Of a stretch of DNA of 64,000 nucleotides, positions 38,423-48,366 are shown in pieces. Under the pieces are notes generated by a model. The model was not told where the DNA came from. It saw only the letters and a program-made list of their open reading frames with translations, and ran no database searches. Where the stretch lies: the NCBI RefSeq assembly GCF_041395345.1, contig NZ_JAWLAR010000021.1, positions 6,709 to 70,708 of the forward strand. Direction: 5' to 3'. Origin of the DNA: Dokdonella sp041395345. GTDB taxonomy: Bacteria > Pseudomonadota > Gammaproteobacteria > Xanthomonadales > Rhodanobacteraceae. Numbering within the stretch: the stretch's first letter is position 1; every line of letters begins with the position of its first letter. The position numbers were made by a program, and so were the translations under genes.

Positions 38423-39579
38423 TCAAACCTGAAGGATCATCTGCGCGTCGATGTTGCTGGATTCGTTGGAGCCGCCGAAGATCGTCAGCTTGCGCTGGTT
38501 CAGATAGGCCTCAGTGGCTGAGACATCTTCGCCAGATCCTGGTCGGCGAATCGGCGATCAGGGCGCGGGCGCCCAGCGATTCCACTTGCAGCTCGGTGAT
38601 GCGCTGCATGATTTCGGTGCCGCGTCTTCAGGATCGAAGCCTCGGGTCCAGGCGCGTGGTTCTGTTCTTCGGCGAAGATCACGCGCAGGTTAGTATTCTG
38701 TTGAGCGCCTTCAGTTCGAGTTTCGACCTGGGCGATGCGCAGGGAAAAAACCGGATCCTCGATCAAGCGACGGCCATTGCGCTCGATCAAGCCGGCCATC
38801 TTGCTTGAGGCGGCGCAATTCGCGCTGGCGCCGATCCCGGCGATGTTGGTGCCTTCATAGCCGAGCAGGTACTTCGCGTAGGTCCAGCCCGCATTTTCGT
38901 CGCCGATGCGGTTGCCGACCGGAACGCGCACATTGTCGAACCAGATTTCGTTGACCTCGTAGCTACCGTCGAGCAGGCGCGTCGGACGCACGCTGATTCC
39001 GGGCAAATATTTCATGTCGATCAGCAGGAACGAAATGCCACGCTGCGGCTTACCGCTGGCATCGGTACGGACGGAACGAAGATCAGTCGCTTAAACTGTC
39101 GGCGATGTTCCAGACCTTCTGTCCGTTGACCGTAGTGATCGCGTCAGTTCGGCTTTGGTTTTCGGCGATGCCAGGTCGGGAGCCTGACCCCGGCTCGGAA
39201 TAGCCCTGGCACCACCGATCTTCGGCGGCAAGGATGCGCGGCGGGAAGCGCTGCTGCTGTTCGCTGCTGCCGAAACGCATGATCACCGGTGCCACCATCT
39301 TGACCCCGAAGGCCAGCTGGGCCGGAGCATCGGCCAACGCATTCGGTTTCAGGGGATGAACTGCCGTGCCTTGCTCCAGCCGGTGCCACCGAACTCGGCA
39401 GGCCAGGCCGGCGCACAACCGCGTGCGTTGGTATTTTTGCCAGTTCGATGTCGTCTCGAGTATGGCTGTGGTCGCCGAAGGTGGACGCGAAGGCGTATGT
39501 CATCCGGCAGCTTGTCGCGCAGGAGCAGCGCGAACTTCTTCATGAACGCCTGCTCTTCTTGGTTGAATGCGAGATCCAT
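38423..39579 (-). CDS. Acyl-CoA dehydrogenase, frame broken
   Basis: About 385 aa from ATG 39579 (MDLAFNQEEQAFMKKFALLLRDKLPDDIR). GCAPAWPAEFGGTGWS, YSEPGSGSR (the flavin-loop region, read with indels), INGQKVWN, MKYLPGISVRP, WFDNVRVPVGNRIGDENAGWTYAKYLLGYEG, and at the end YLNQRKLTIFGGSNESSNIDAQMILQV. The last block, with R-x-IFGG-SNE, fits an acyl-CoA dehydrogenase of long-chain or steroid-side-chain type. Several frame changes. It lies 11 bases upstream of the previous dehydrogenase. Confidence 0.77.
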
Positions 39580-39587
39580 GTGAGTTC

Positions 39588-40065
39588 TCAGTCCTGAGGT
39601 GTTGTGGGCCGAGGTGATGCAAGCGCGCGAGCATCTGAGCAGCGCAGGCCGGCTTGTCACCGCCCTCGATCTCGATGGTCGCGGCCAGTGCGCCTACATG
39701 CCGCCGGCGACCGGGTCGAGTTTCCAGCACAAGGCGGCCGCGGATACGCTGCCCAAATCACCCGGTGCCGGCAATCGCACCCGATCCAGTCCGTAATTGA
39801 TCGACATGGACAGGCCGTCGATGCGCACGCTGGATTCGAACATCGCCGGCAACATCGACAGGACCAGATGGCCATGTGCAATCCGGTGCCTGTAAGACGA
39901 CTCGCGACGGCAACGCTCGACATCGAGATGAATCCGCTGGTGGTCATCGGTGGCGTCGGCAAAGGCCTGGATGCTTGCGCGCCTGGTCGACAAGCAACCA
40001 TTCTTGACAGCGATTTCCTTGCCATGCCGAGGTCGGCCAGTCCGTTGATGGTTCTGTGCGCTCAT
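39588..40065 (-). CDS. MaoC-family enoyl-CoA hydratase, frame broken
   Basis: About 155 aa hot-dog hydratase. From ATG 40065: GKEIAV, then IQAFADATDDHQRIHLDVER (the hydratase motif with catalytic Asp and His), PYRHRIAHGHLVLSMLPAMFE, INYGLDRVRLPAPG, and a final strand ALAATIEIEGGDKPACAAQML. Expected to hydrate 2-enoyl-CoA. Four or more frame changes; the C-terminus is uncertain. It sits between two acyl-CoA dehydrogenase genes, consistent with a beta-oxidation operon. Confidence 0.7.
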
Positions 40066-40160
40066 CGGGATGACTTCAATCTTGAGCGCCGTCCATGTCC
40101 TGGCGAAAACCGGGATGACGGCGGAGGTCGGTCGGCTCGCATGGATCAAACGGCCGCTCA

Positions 40161-42017
40161 TCAAAACCATTCGTCCTGCATGTCGAGGGTGGTGCGATCG
40201 AGCTGGCGAGCAGGTCGAGCTGGGCATCGACCTGGGCAACTCCCAGCGGAAGAGAATACTGCGTGGCGGCGCGCTTGCCGTCGTAGAAGTCACCGGACTT
40301 GCCTTCGGCGGCGAGCGCCTGCTCGAGGCAGATCGATCCGGCAATGACGATGTGTCCGAATACTTCGAGGTAGAGGCTGGCATTGGCCAGGGTGACGTTT
40401 GCATCCCCGGCGGCCCAGAGTTGCGCGGTGACGGCCTCGGTCAACCGCTGCAGTCGCGCCTGAAGCGCATCGGCATGGTCGAGCAGGCACCTCCGCCTTC
40501 GACGCGCGGGTCAGGCTCGCGCCGACGCGTTCGGCGAACATCACCTGATGCCGCGCCGTCGTGCACGCCCGACAGCCTTGCGACGAGCAGATCCAGACCC
40601 TGGATGCCATAGGGTACCGCCATGGATGGGACCAGACGATTGTCGCGATAGAACTGCTCGACCTTGTAGCTGCTCGCGCGTGTAGCCGCCCAGCCGCCAT
40701 GCACCTGGATGGCCAGATCGTGCTACAAGGCCGCCATTGCGAGGTCCAGCTCTTGGCAACGGGCGTAAGCAGATCGAGCAACAGGGTCAGCTGACTGCGC
40801 GCTCAGCTGGTCGATCACTAATTCCGGCTTCGTCGACGAGGCGTGCGCAATACAGGTTGAAAGCAGCCCGCCTTCAACATACGACTTCTGTGCCAGCAGC
40901 ATGCGATCGGACATCGGCGTGCTCGATGATGCGCGTTTGCGCTTGCGGGCTTTGTCGGATCCTCTTCCTTCCGGCCCGATCGGTCGGCCCTGCGGACGAT
41001 TGCGCGCGTATTCGAGCGTGCAGGTAACTGACATGGCGAGGCCGACGGCGCCCATGCCGACGCCGATGCGTGCGTGTTATCATGTGGAACATGCAGGCCA
41101 GGCCCTGGTGCAGGTTGCACCCGACACGGTAGCCGATCGCGCCGGGTTTGCCTTCGGGCGCGTAGCGGTGCCTTCGCCAAAATTGAAGACAGTTGATCGT
41201 GCCGCGATAGCCCATCTTGTGATTGATGCCGGCCAGCTGAACGTCGTTGCGCTCGCCCAGACTTCCATCCTCGTTGACCAGGAACTTCACCCCGGCACCA
41301 GCATCGCTTGAATGCCCACATGACCCCTGCAATCAGCTTTCCGTTTTCGTCGGGCACCTTGGCCAGCACGGAGATGCACGATGTTTTCCGAAGGCTCGTG
41401 GTGCGCCACTGAGATCCGGCATCTGTTGCGGTAATTCGATAGCGGGGCCCGTACACGGAATCGCCATCCGGTTCGGCGCGTGTCGTGATATCCGACAACG
41501 AGGACCCTACCTACCGGTTCCACGGACAGGCACGCGCCGTGCCGAAGAAGCGCCCTCCAGCTCGGGCCGGACAAACGCATTGATCTGCGCCTGCGTGCCG
41601 TGTGCCAGCAGCAGCCTGGCATTGCCCATGGTCAGCAGCGGATAGGCACACTGGTTCCGACATTCGCCGCACAGCCAGGCCAGTGCCGCGAACTCTGGTA
41701 ACCCTTGGGCACCTGCATGCCACCGGCGGCTCGTAATCGAGCAGGCTGATCCAGGCCGGTCGAGGCAAAGGCTTCGGTGCCGATTTCTCACCTCGCGATC
41801 ATCGATACCAAGTCTCGCCATCAGACCGGGAGCTCGTTGCGATCGGATTTCTGGTAGTGCGGCGCGAAGCATTCAAGGCGCGCACCCGTGTCGAGCACGG
41901 CGTCGAAGGTCTCGCGCCCGTGGTCGGCGTGGCGTGCGGCTGCCGTCAGGGACTCGACATCAACTACTCATAGAGCAGGAAATCGACATCGCGACGCGAG
42001 AGCAGCAGATCGGTCAC
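40161..42017 (-). CDS. Large acyl-CoA dehydrogenase (DmdC-like), frame broken
   Basis: About 600 aa, the size of DmdC-type enzymes with an extra C-terminal domain. Probable GTG start 42017 (TDLLLSRRDVDFLLYE), then LAWLCGECRNQCAYPLLTMGNARLLLAHGTQAQ, RISVAHHEPSENIVHLVLA, GVKFLVNEDGSLGERNDV, NHKMGYRGTINC, MHGGWAATRASSYKVEQFYRDNRL, YGIQGLDLL and the end GAQLDLLASLDRTTLDMQDEWF. YRDNRLxxIHEGTxGIQxLDLLxRK is the family signature. DmdC acts on 3-methylmercaptopropionyl-CoA, but many relatives use other acyl-CoAs. A dozen frame changes. Confidence 0.75.
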
Positions 42018-42033
42018 GGCCTCAGAGGACCTA

Positions 42034-43203
42034 TCAGAACAGGCCGGCTGCACCCTGGCCGCCGATGCCTGGTTACGACGACGAGCTTGGCGCCGCGGCA
42101 TCTGCCTTCGATCAGGGCATGCCCGACCAGGCGTGCGCCGCTGACGCGCCATAGGGATGGCCGCGACTGCGATGGCGCGCCGTCCACATTGATGCGGTCG
42201 TGCGGAATGCCGAGCGTGTCCATGCAGTAGAGAACCTGCACGGCAAAGGCTTCATTCCAGTTCCCACAGGTCGATGTCGTCCACCGTGAGCCCGGCGCGC
42301 TTGAGCAGCTTCGGAACCGCAAAGACAGGCCCGATGCCCATTTCGTCCGGCTCGCAACCGGCCACGGCAAATCCGCGAAGAGGCCGAGCGGCTTGATGCT
42401 GCCGCGCTTCTGCGCAACATCCCCATCCATGACCACCACAGCCGACGCCCCGTCGGAAAACGCTGGCATTGCCGGCCGTGATGGCCTGCCGCCGGAAGAC
42501 CGTGCGAATCTTCGAGACGCCTTCATACGTTGTATCCGGACGGATGCACCTTCATCGGCCGAAATCGTGACTTCGCGTATGCCGAGCTGGCGGGTTTGGA
42601 TCAGCGGGCTCCCGCGGTCACCGTGATCGGCACGATTCATCGTCAGGTAGCGCCTGCCGGCAGCGGCCGCCTGCTGCTGCGCGGATCTGGCTCTCCGCCC
42701 CGCGATGCGGCGTTCGCGGTCGATCTTGTAGCGCTTTGAAAAGAAGAACCACGATCTCGGCGGTCTGCGCTCGAGCCGGCCAGATCTCCGGCTTGTGTTC
42801 CATGATCCAGCCGTCCTGATCATGTGCAGGTTGGCGTGCAGGAGATGCTCTCGACGCCGCCATAAGCAGCAGCTTTACCTTCGCCGGCAATCACGCTGGG
42901 CTGCCATGGCGATCGTCTGCAGGCCGGTTCCACAGGCGCAGAACCGGTTGACGGTCGCACCGGGCACGCTGACCGGCAAGCCGGCACGGATGGCAATCTG
43001 GCGCGCGATGTTGCGCAGTCGCGCCTTCGGGCCAGGCGCAGCCATCAGCATCTGCCTCGACTGCATCGACGGCGATGCCGGCACGTTCAGTGGCATGCTG
43101 GACGACATGTCCGCAGGGTCGCGCCATGGGTCATGTTGAATGCGCCCTTCCAGCTCTTGGCCAGGCCGGTGCGTGCGGTGGAGACAATGACGGCTTGTTT
43201 CAC
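42034..43203 (-). CDS. Acetyl-CoA acyltransferase (thiolase), frame broken
   Basis: About 390 aa. GTG 43203 starts KQAVIVSTARTGLAKSWKGAFNMTHGAT. The nucleophile is in NRFCACG, followed by LQTIAMAAQR; later blocks are DGASAVVVMDG, NEAFAVQVLYCMDTLGIP, INVDGAPS with HPYG-SGARLVGHALIEG, and a C-terminal LVVVT...IGGQGAAGLF ending at 42036. It should cleave 3-oxoacyl-CoA to acetyl-CoA and a shortened acyl-CoA. About ten frame changes. It lies directly upstream of the DmdC-like gene. Confidence 0.78.
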
Positions 43204-43242
43204 GATGAACCTCGATTTGATTGCAGAATGCAGCTTCGTTAC

Positions 43243-43375
43243 ATCTTCCCGCTGGCGGGAGAAGGTCCCGAACAGGATGAGGTGGAGATGCATGTTGGGC
43301 GAACATGGCGGAATTCGCTAGATTGACTCCCTCATCAGCCTGTCGGCGCTTCTCCACGCGCCAGCGGGAGATCAC
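43243..43375. repeat. Inverted pair of short palindromic repeats
   Basis: CTTCCCGCTGGCGGGAGAAGGTCC followed by ACAGGATGAGG (43250-43282) is answered in reverse complement by CCTCATCAGCCTGT and GCTTCTCCACGCGCCAGCGGGAG (about 43332-43372). The same CTCCCGC...GCGGGAGAAGGTCC unit lies at the centre of the 10.4 kb palindrome. It fills most of the gap between the FadJ-like and thiolase genes. Confidence 0.55.
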
Positions 43376-43434
43376 ATGATCGATTGTCACGCTCATGCAG
43401 GTGAAATTGACTGTTTCTCCTTGAGCACACCCAG

Positions 43435-45496
43435 TCAGCCCGTAAACGACTTGCCCGCCTCGGCCAGCTCGACCAGCAGCGGTGCAGGTTCCCAGCTCGC
43501 GCCCTGATAGCCGCGCGAAAATCCGCGCATGGTCGCGAGGGACGTTAGCAGAGGCCGACCGTGTCGGCGTGAACATCGGTCCGCCACGCCACCGGGAAGC
43601 CGTATCCGGTGAGATAGACGATGTCGATGTCCAGCGCGTAACGAAGAATACCTCCTCAGTATCCGCGCCCTCGTTGGCCAGCGCAAAGACGGGCGCTGGA
43701 CGATCTCCTCGTCGCTGATGTCGCGCTTCTTCAGGCCCAGGTCACGCGTTTCTTCTCGAGAATCGCGGCTACCTCGTCGGACAGCGGGTAGGCGGTACTG
43801 GTCGCCGGGCGCTTGTAGTCGTACCAGCCCTTGCCGGTCTTCTGGCCAAAACGTCCGACTTCTGGGTAGGTCCGCCGTCTTCCGAATAGACCATGTCGGG
43901 TTTCTCGACATAGCGGCGCTGCGGATGGCCCAGCCGATATCGTTGCCCCGGCGAGGTCATATGCCCGGAACGGGCCCATAACAAATCCGATTTCTCCATG
44001 GCCTTGTCGACCTGTTGCGGCGTTTCGCCCTCGTCAAGCAGGAAGCCGCCCTGGCGTCCGTATTGTTCGATCATGCGGCTGCCGATAAAGCCGTCGCAGA
44101 CACCTGAGAGACGACGGCGGTCTTGCGAATCGCCCCGGCAACGCCATCACCGTCGCCAGCACATCTTCGCAGTCTTCTCGCCGCATGACTTCGAGCAGTT
44201 TCATCACGTTGGCCGGGCTGAAGAAATGCATGCCGACGACGTCCTGTGGACGTCGAACGCGCGACCTGTCGACATCGAGTGTGGAGGCCGTTGGCCAGGA
44301 TCGCGCCGGGCCTGGCGATCGCATCGATCTGCTTGAACACCGATTCCTTGACGCCGAGTTCCTCGTAGACGGCCTCGATGATGAGATCGGCGTCCTTGGA
44401 GGTCATCGAAAGAAAGTGTCGGTGTCAGCAAACCCATGCGCTGCTCGACCTGCTCCGCTTGAGCTTGCCTTCTTCGCCGTGCGCCTTGTAGTTGCTGGCG
44501 TATGGTCGCAACACCGCGATCCAGGGCTTCCTGTTTCGTTTCACAATCGTCACTGGATGCCGGCATTGAGGAAATTCATGGCGATGCCGCCACCCATGGT
44601 GCCGGCGCTGATGATGCTGACGCCTTTGACTTCGCGCGGCTGCACGTCTCGCGACATCGGCGACCTTGCCGCCGCACGCTCGCCGCAGTTGGTGGCAGGG
44701 CCTTGGATTCAGTGGAGGTGACCAGGCTGATGAAGCCGGCCCGCTCGACCGCCATGCCTTCATCGAATGGCTTCTGGAATGACGCTTCAATGGCCTCCAG
44801 GCACTTCATCGGCGCCGGGTAGGGCCCGGCCATCGCCGCAACGGTATTGCGTGCAACATCCAGGAAGCCTTCCGCATTGGCGTGGTCAACCGTGAGATCG
44901 CGGATCAGCGGCAGTTCACCATCGCCGGCAACGCCCTTGGCAAAGGCAACGGCAGCAGCCACGACATCGGCGTCGACCACCTTGTCCAGCAGGCGGGTGT
45001 CGGCGAGCTGCCCGGCCGGGACGGGCTCGCCGGAGACGATCATGTTGACGGCGGCTTCGAGGCCGACGGCGCGCGGCAGGCGCTGGGTGCCGCCACCACC
45101 CGGCAGGATGCCGATCTTCACCTCGGGAAGACCGAGCAGCGCGTCCCTGGCGGCCACCCGGTAGTGCCCGGCCATGGCGACTTCGAGGCCGCCGCCAAGG
45201 GCGGTGCCATTGATTGCCATGACGATCGGCTTGCTGCTCGCTTCGATGGCCGCGATCACGTCATGCAGATTCGGTGCCTGCTCTGCGCGAGGCGTGTTGA
45301 ACTCGGTAATGTCGGCGCCGCCGGAGAACATCTTGCCGCCACCCGTGATGACCATGGCCTTGACCGTCGCATCCTCGATCGAAGCTTGGATGGCCTCGAC
45401 CAGGCCGCTGCGCACGGCAAGGCCGAAACCGTTCACGGGCGGGTGGTCGAAAGTGATGACGGCGATGCCGTTTTCGAGAGTCGTGTGCACGGGCAT
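43435..45496 (-). CDS. Bifunctional enoyl-CoA hydratase/3-hydroxyacyl-CoA dehydrogenase, frame broken in 3' part
   Basis: About 690 aa, FadJ/FadB-like. ATG 45496 (MPVHTTLENGIAVITFDHPP). The hydratase half is intact: GGGKMFSGGADITEF, NGTALGGGLEVAMAGHYRVA and LPEVKIGILPGGGGTQRL hold the oxyanion residues and both catalytic Glu. Around 44705 the frame breaks; the dehydrogenase half is then pieced together: VSIISAGTMGGGIAMNFLNAGI, EAVYEELGVKESVFKQIDAIARPGAI, VVGMHFFSPANVMKLLEV, and the end ASWEPAPLLVELAEAGKSFTG. It converts enoyl-CoA to 3-oxoacyl-CoA. The break marks the right edge of the error-rich block. Confidence 0.85.
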
Positions 45497-45531
45497 GATT
45501 CTTGTTCCGTAGTCTGTGAGTGAAGTCGGCT

Positions 45532-46353
45532 TCAGTGGCCGAGAAATTCGAGGGCGGCGGCGATGAACTGCGGCTGCCTCACGGCGCCGAGATGGTCGCC
45601 GGGAACCTTGATGCAGCGGCCGCGCGGAATGGCTGCAGCGAGCTGCTCCGGGTGGATGGCCAGTGTGTCCTTTTCGCCGGCCAGTACCAGGCACGCAGCG
45701 GCGATTCGATTGAGCGGGATGACCTGGTCGAACATGCGCGAAGCCTGTGCGGCGAGCGCTTTCAGGTCGCAGCCCGTACTCTCGGCGAACAGGCGGAATG
45801 CAGCGACATCGGGCGCGGCAATGGTCGAGGGGTCGTCCGTCAGCATGGCGGCGACCACGGCATCGCGATCCATCACGCGCAGGTCAACGCCGCCAGTGGC
45901 CAGCACGCCCTCGCCAATCCCGCCGACGATCAGATGGCGCAGGCGCGTGTCTTCGCTGGCTACGATCAGGCTGACGATCGCGCCCATTGAATAGCCGAAC
46001 AGGTCGAACTCGCCGACTTCGAGGTGGTCGAGCAGCCCGACCAGGTCACGCGCCATGCGCGCCTCGCCATAGCGGTCTGCATCATGCGGCTTGTCGGACT
46101 GGCCATGGCCGCGAGCATCGATGCTGATGACGGAACGACCGGCCGCGAGCAATGCGGCAACCACCCCGGTCCCGACCCAGTTGGCTTCGGTACTGGCGGC
46201 GAACCCGTGGTGGAGAGTCACGGGAATTCGCGTGTCATCGGTTCCCCATCGAAAAAAGGACACACGGATGCCGTCATCAGTGACGAAACTGCCTGGACGC
46301 GCCGAGGTGGTTGCCACGTCCTGATAGTCGATTTTTCGGGACAGGGCGCTCAT
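45532..46353 (-). CDS. Alpha/beta hydrolase
   Basis: A 273-residue alpha/beta-fold hydrolase. HGFAASTEANW gives the oxyanion region, ISIDARGHGQSDKP is typical, the nucleophile elbow is FGYSMGAIVSL, and the catalytic His lies in PGDHLGAV. ATG 46353 overlaps the stop of the next gene (46350). Substrate unknown; possibly an ester or acyl-CoA/lactone hydrolase of the pathway. From here rightward every frame is clean. Confidence 0.88.
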   Translation of the reverse strand: MSALSRKIDYQDVATTSARPGSFVTDDGIRVSFFRWGTDDTRIPVTLHHGFAASTEANWVGTGVVAALLAAGRSVISIDARGHGQSDKPHDADRYGEARMARDLVGLLDHLEVGEFDLFGYSMGAIVSLIVASEDTRLRHLIVGGIGEGVLATGGVDLRVMDRDAVVAAMLTDDPSTIAAPDVAAFRLFAESTGCDLKALAAQASRMFDQVIPLNRIAAACLVLAGEKDTLAIHPEQLAAAIPRGRCIKVPGDHLGAVRQPQFIAAALEFLGH

Positions 46354-47405
46354 TCGCTTGCCCCTGCCTTCACTGCGAACTGCCAGCCAAGCTCGGCCAG
46401 GCCGCTTGCCATGGCGCCGTGCTCGGCTGCCTTTGCATTGCTGGCCGTGCCGTCTTCGACGCGCTTGGCAATGCCCTGGCAAATGGCCGCCAGGCGGAAC
46501 AGGTTGTAGGCCAGGTAGAAATTCCAGTCTCCGGAGACCTTGCGTCCGCTGCGACGTTCGTAGTCGGCGATGTAGGACGCTTCATCGGGAATGCCGAGTT
46601 CTTCGAGGTTGACGCCGCCCAGTCCGCGCATGGCGCCGCGTGGAATGTGCCGGCTCATCATGTGGTACGCGAAGTCGGCCTGCGGGTTGCCCAGGGTGGA
46701 AAGCTCCCAGTCGATGACCGCGAGGATGCGCGATTCGGTCGGATGGAAGATCAGGTTGTCCAGGCGGCAGTCGCCATGCACGATGGCGACGGAGTCGTCT
46801 TCCTCCGGCAAATTCGCGGGCAACCAGTCGATAAGGCGGTCCATGGCCGGAATCGGAATCGTGCGGCTGGCATCGTATTGGCTGGACCAGCGCCGGATCT
46901 GACGCGCCAGGTAGTCACCGTGCTTGCCAAAGTCGCCGAGACCGATCGCGTCGGGATCGATGCGGTGCAGGGCGCTGATCACGCGATTGAAATCGTCGTA
47001 GATGGCGGCGCGTTCGCTGCGGCTGGACTCTGGCAATGCCTGGTCCCATAGGACCCGGCCCGCAACATGCTCCATCACGTAGAACGCGCGCCCGATAACC
47101 GATTCGTCCTCGCACAGACAGAACATGCGCGCGACCGGAACATCGCTGCCGGAGAGTGCCGATTGCACGCGGTACTCCCGCTCGATGGCATGTGCGGACG
47201 GAAGCAGGTCGGCAACCGGTGCCGGTTTCGTGCGCAGCACATATTGATGGCTTGGGCTTTCGAGCAGGAAGGTCGGGTTCGACTGACCGCCCTTGAAGCG
47301 CTTGATTTCCAGGCTTCCCTGCATTCCTTCGATGCGATCGCGCAGCCAGGCCTGCAGGGGTTCGGCAGCAAATGGCACGCTCTGGCGGGTGTTTTCGGGT
47401 TTCAT
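46350..47405 (-). CDS. APH-family kinase (ACAD10/11 N-terminal-like)
   Basis: A 351-residue aminoglycoside-phosphotransferase-fold kinase. FKGGQSNPTFLLESPSHQYVLRTKP is the ATP-binding start typical of the kinase-like half of ACAD10/11 and of LvaA, not of drug-resistance enzymes. The catalytic loop reads IVHGDCRLDNLIFHP, the metal site AVIDWELSTLGNP. In LvaA the kinase phosphorylates 4-hydroxyacyl-CoA. The start shares one base with the stop of the upstream gene, and an acyl-CoA dehydrogenase of ACAD10/11 type is divergently encoded nearby. Confidence 0.88.
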   Translation of the reverse strand: MKPENTRQSVPFAAEPLQAWLRDRIEGMQGSLEIKRFKGGQSNPTFLLESPSHQYVLRTKPAPVADLLPSAHAIEREYRVQSALSGSDVPVARMFCLCEDESVIGRAFYVMEHVAGRVLWDQALPESSRSERAAIYDDFNRVISALHRIDPDAIGLGDFGKHGDYLARQIRRWSSQYDASRTIPIPAMDRLIDWLPANLPEEDDSVAIVHGDCRLDNLIFHPTESRILAVIDWELSTLGNPQADFAYHMMSRHIPRGAMRGLGGVNLEELGIPDEASYIADYERRSGRKVSGDWNFYLAYNLFRLAAICQGIAKRVEDGTASNAKAAEHGAMASGLAELGWQFAVKAGASE

Positions 47406-48118
47406 CAGGCAGCTCTTACCAGTGATCCTTCAACCAGGGTCGGCACGATGTCGAGCGTATCGTGGCTGCTGGCGAAATCGATCTCGGCGTCGAGCGCATG
47501 CTCGGCCATCATCCGGCCCACTCGGGATGCGCGCAGGGCCGATCGCGTATCACTGCCGCGGTAGGCGTGCAGGGCAGCGATGGCGGCGTCGGTCAGGGTG
47601 TAGTCGGCGCGACCGATGAAATGGGCGATCAGGTGTCCGGCGCCGTGGAAATCCTCGAGATTGAATCGGTCCAGCGATCCCGAACAGATGATCAGCACGG
47701 AATTTTCCGCATGGCGCGCAACGACAAGGTCGACCAGCGCCTTGCCGTTCAGCAGCGATCCGACATAGACATGTGCGGCGTGGGCAACCGAAACCAGCGC
47801 CTGGGTGCCGTTGGTCGTGCAATAGACGATCTCGGCGTCATCCAGCCCGGTATCCGCCAGCGCCATCGGCGTCGCCGGGCCAAACCCGGCAATCGCCTGG
47901 GCCAGATGTTCGCCGGCCAGCACACAGGGGCCGACATCGTCCGCCACGCGAAGCCCCTCCTCGCGATTGCGCACCGGATGGATGCGGCTTGCACCCCGGG
48001 CGAGTGCATGCACGATCGTCGTGGTCGCGAACAGGATGTCGAGCACGATGATGACCTTGCCTTCAAGTCGGGCAGGGTCGAGCTCTTCCCTTTTCAGCAG
48101 GACATGGAGTTTCGGCAT
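47405..48118 (-). CDS. 2-phosphosulfolactate phosphatase-like (ComB family)
   Basis: A 237-residue protein starting ATG 48118, MPKLHVLLKREELD. ComB signatures: KVIIVLDILFATTTIVHALARGA, YCTTNGTQALVSVAHA, VLIICSGSLDRFNLEDFHGAGHL. In methanogens ComB makes sulfolactate for coenzyme M; bacterial members mostly lack the rest of that pathway and their role is unclear. It is first of a tightly overlapping trio with the kinase and hydrolase, which suggests a phosphatase step in the same catabolic route. Confidence 0.82.
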   Translation of the reverse strand: MPKLHVLLKREELDPARLEGKVIIVLDILFATTTIVHALARGASRIHPVRNREEGLRVADDVGPCVLAGEHLAQAIAGFGPATPMALADTGLDDAEIVYCTTNGTQALVSVAHAAHVYVGSLLNGKALVDLVVARHAENSVLIICSGSLDRFNLEDFHGAGHLIAHFIGRADYTLTDAAIAALHAYRGSDTRSALRASRVGRMMAEHALDAEIDFASSHDTLDIVPTLVEGSLVRAA

Positions 48119-48322
48119 GGGTCGCGGGGCTTCGCAGGATGGCTTTAGTTTCGTATCGTGGAATTGAGTTTCTGGAATACCTTGCACTCTAGCTTGCCCG
48201 TTGGAGAGGCACAAGCCGTGAAGTACGGCAAAATGCATTGCTGCGATGCACAAGCGATTCTTCGCTCGCTCGACTTGCGCATCCCGAAAGACGCGCCTAC
48301 TATTTCGAAACGATGGAACACG

Positions 48323-48339
48323 GTTCCGTCAGGCGGAAC
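48323..48339. promoter_or_regulatory. Candidate IclR-type operator
   Basis: GTTCCG-TCAGG-CGGAAC is a perfect six-base inverted repeat with a five-base spacer, lying 28 bases before the acyl-CoA dehydrogenase ATG in the divergent intergenic region. Several IclR regulators bind comparable GTTCCG/CGGAAC palindromes, and an IclR gene is the second gene downstream. Confidence 0.5.
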
Positions 48340-48366
48340 ATAACCTCCTCCCAATCAGGAAGCTGC

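Noticed and set aside
26320..44700. True pseudogenisation of a whole gene block
   Set aside because: Essential genes are affected, breaks are evenly dense, and motifs remain intact in alternate frames; sequence error explains it better.
46350..47405. Aminoglycoside resistance kinase
   Set aside because: The FKGGQSNPTF start and gene context match ACAD10/11- and LvaA-type acyl kinases, not drug-modifying enzymes.
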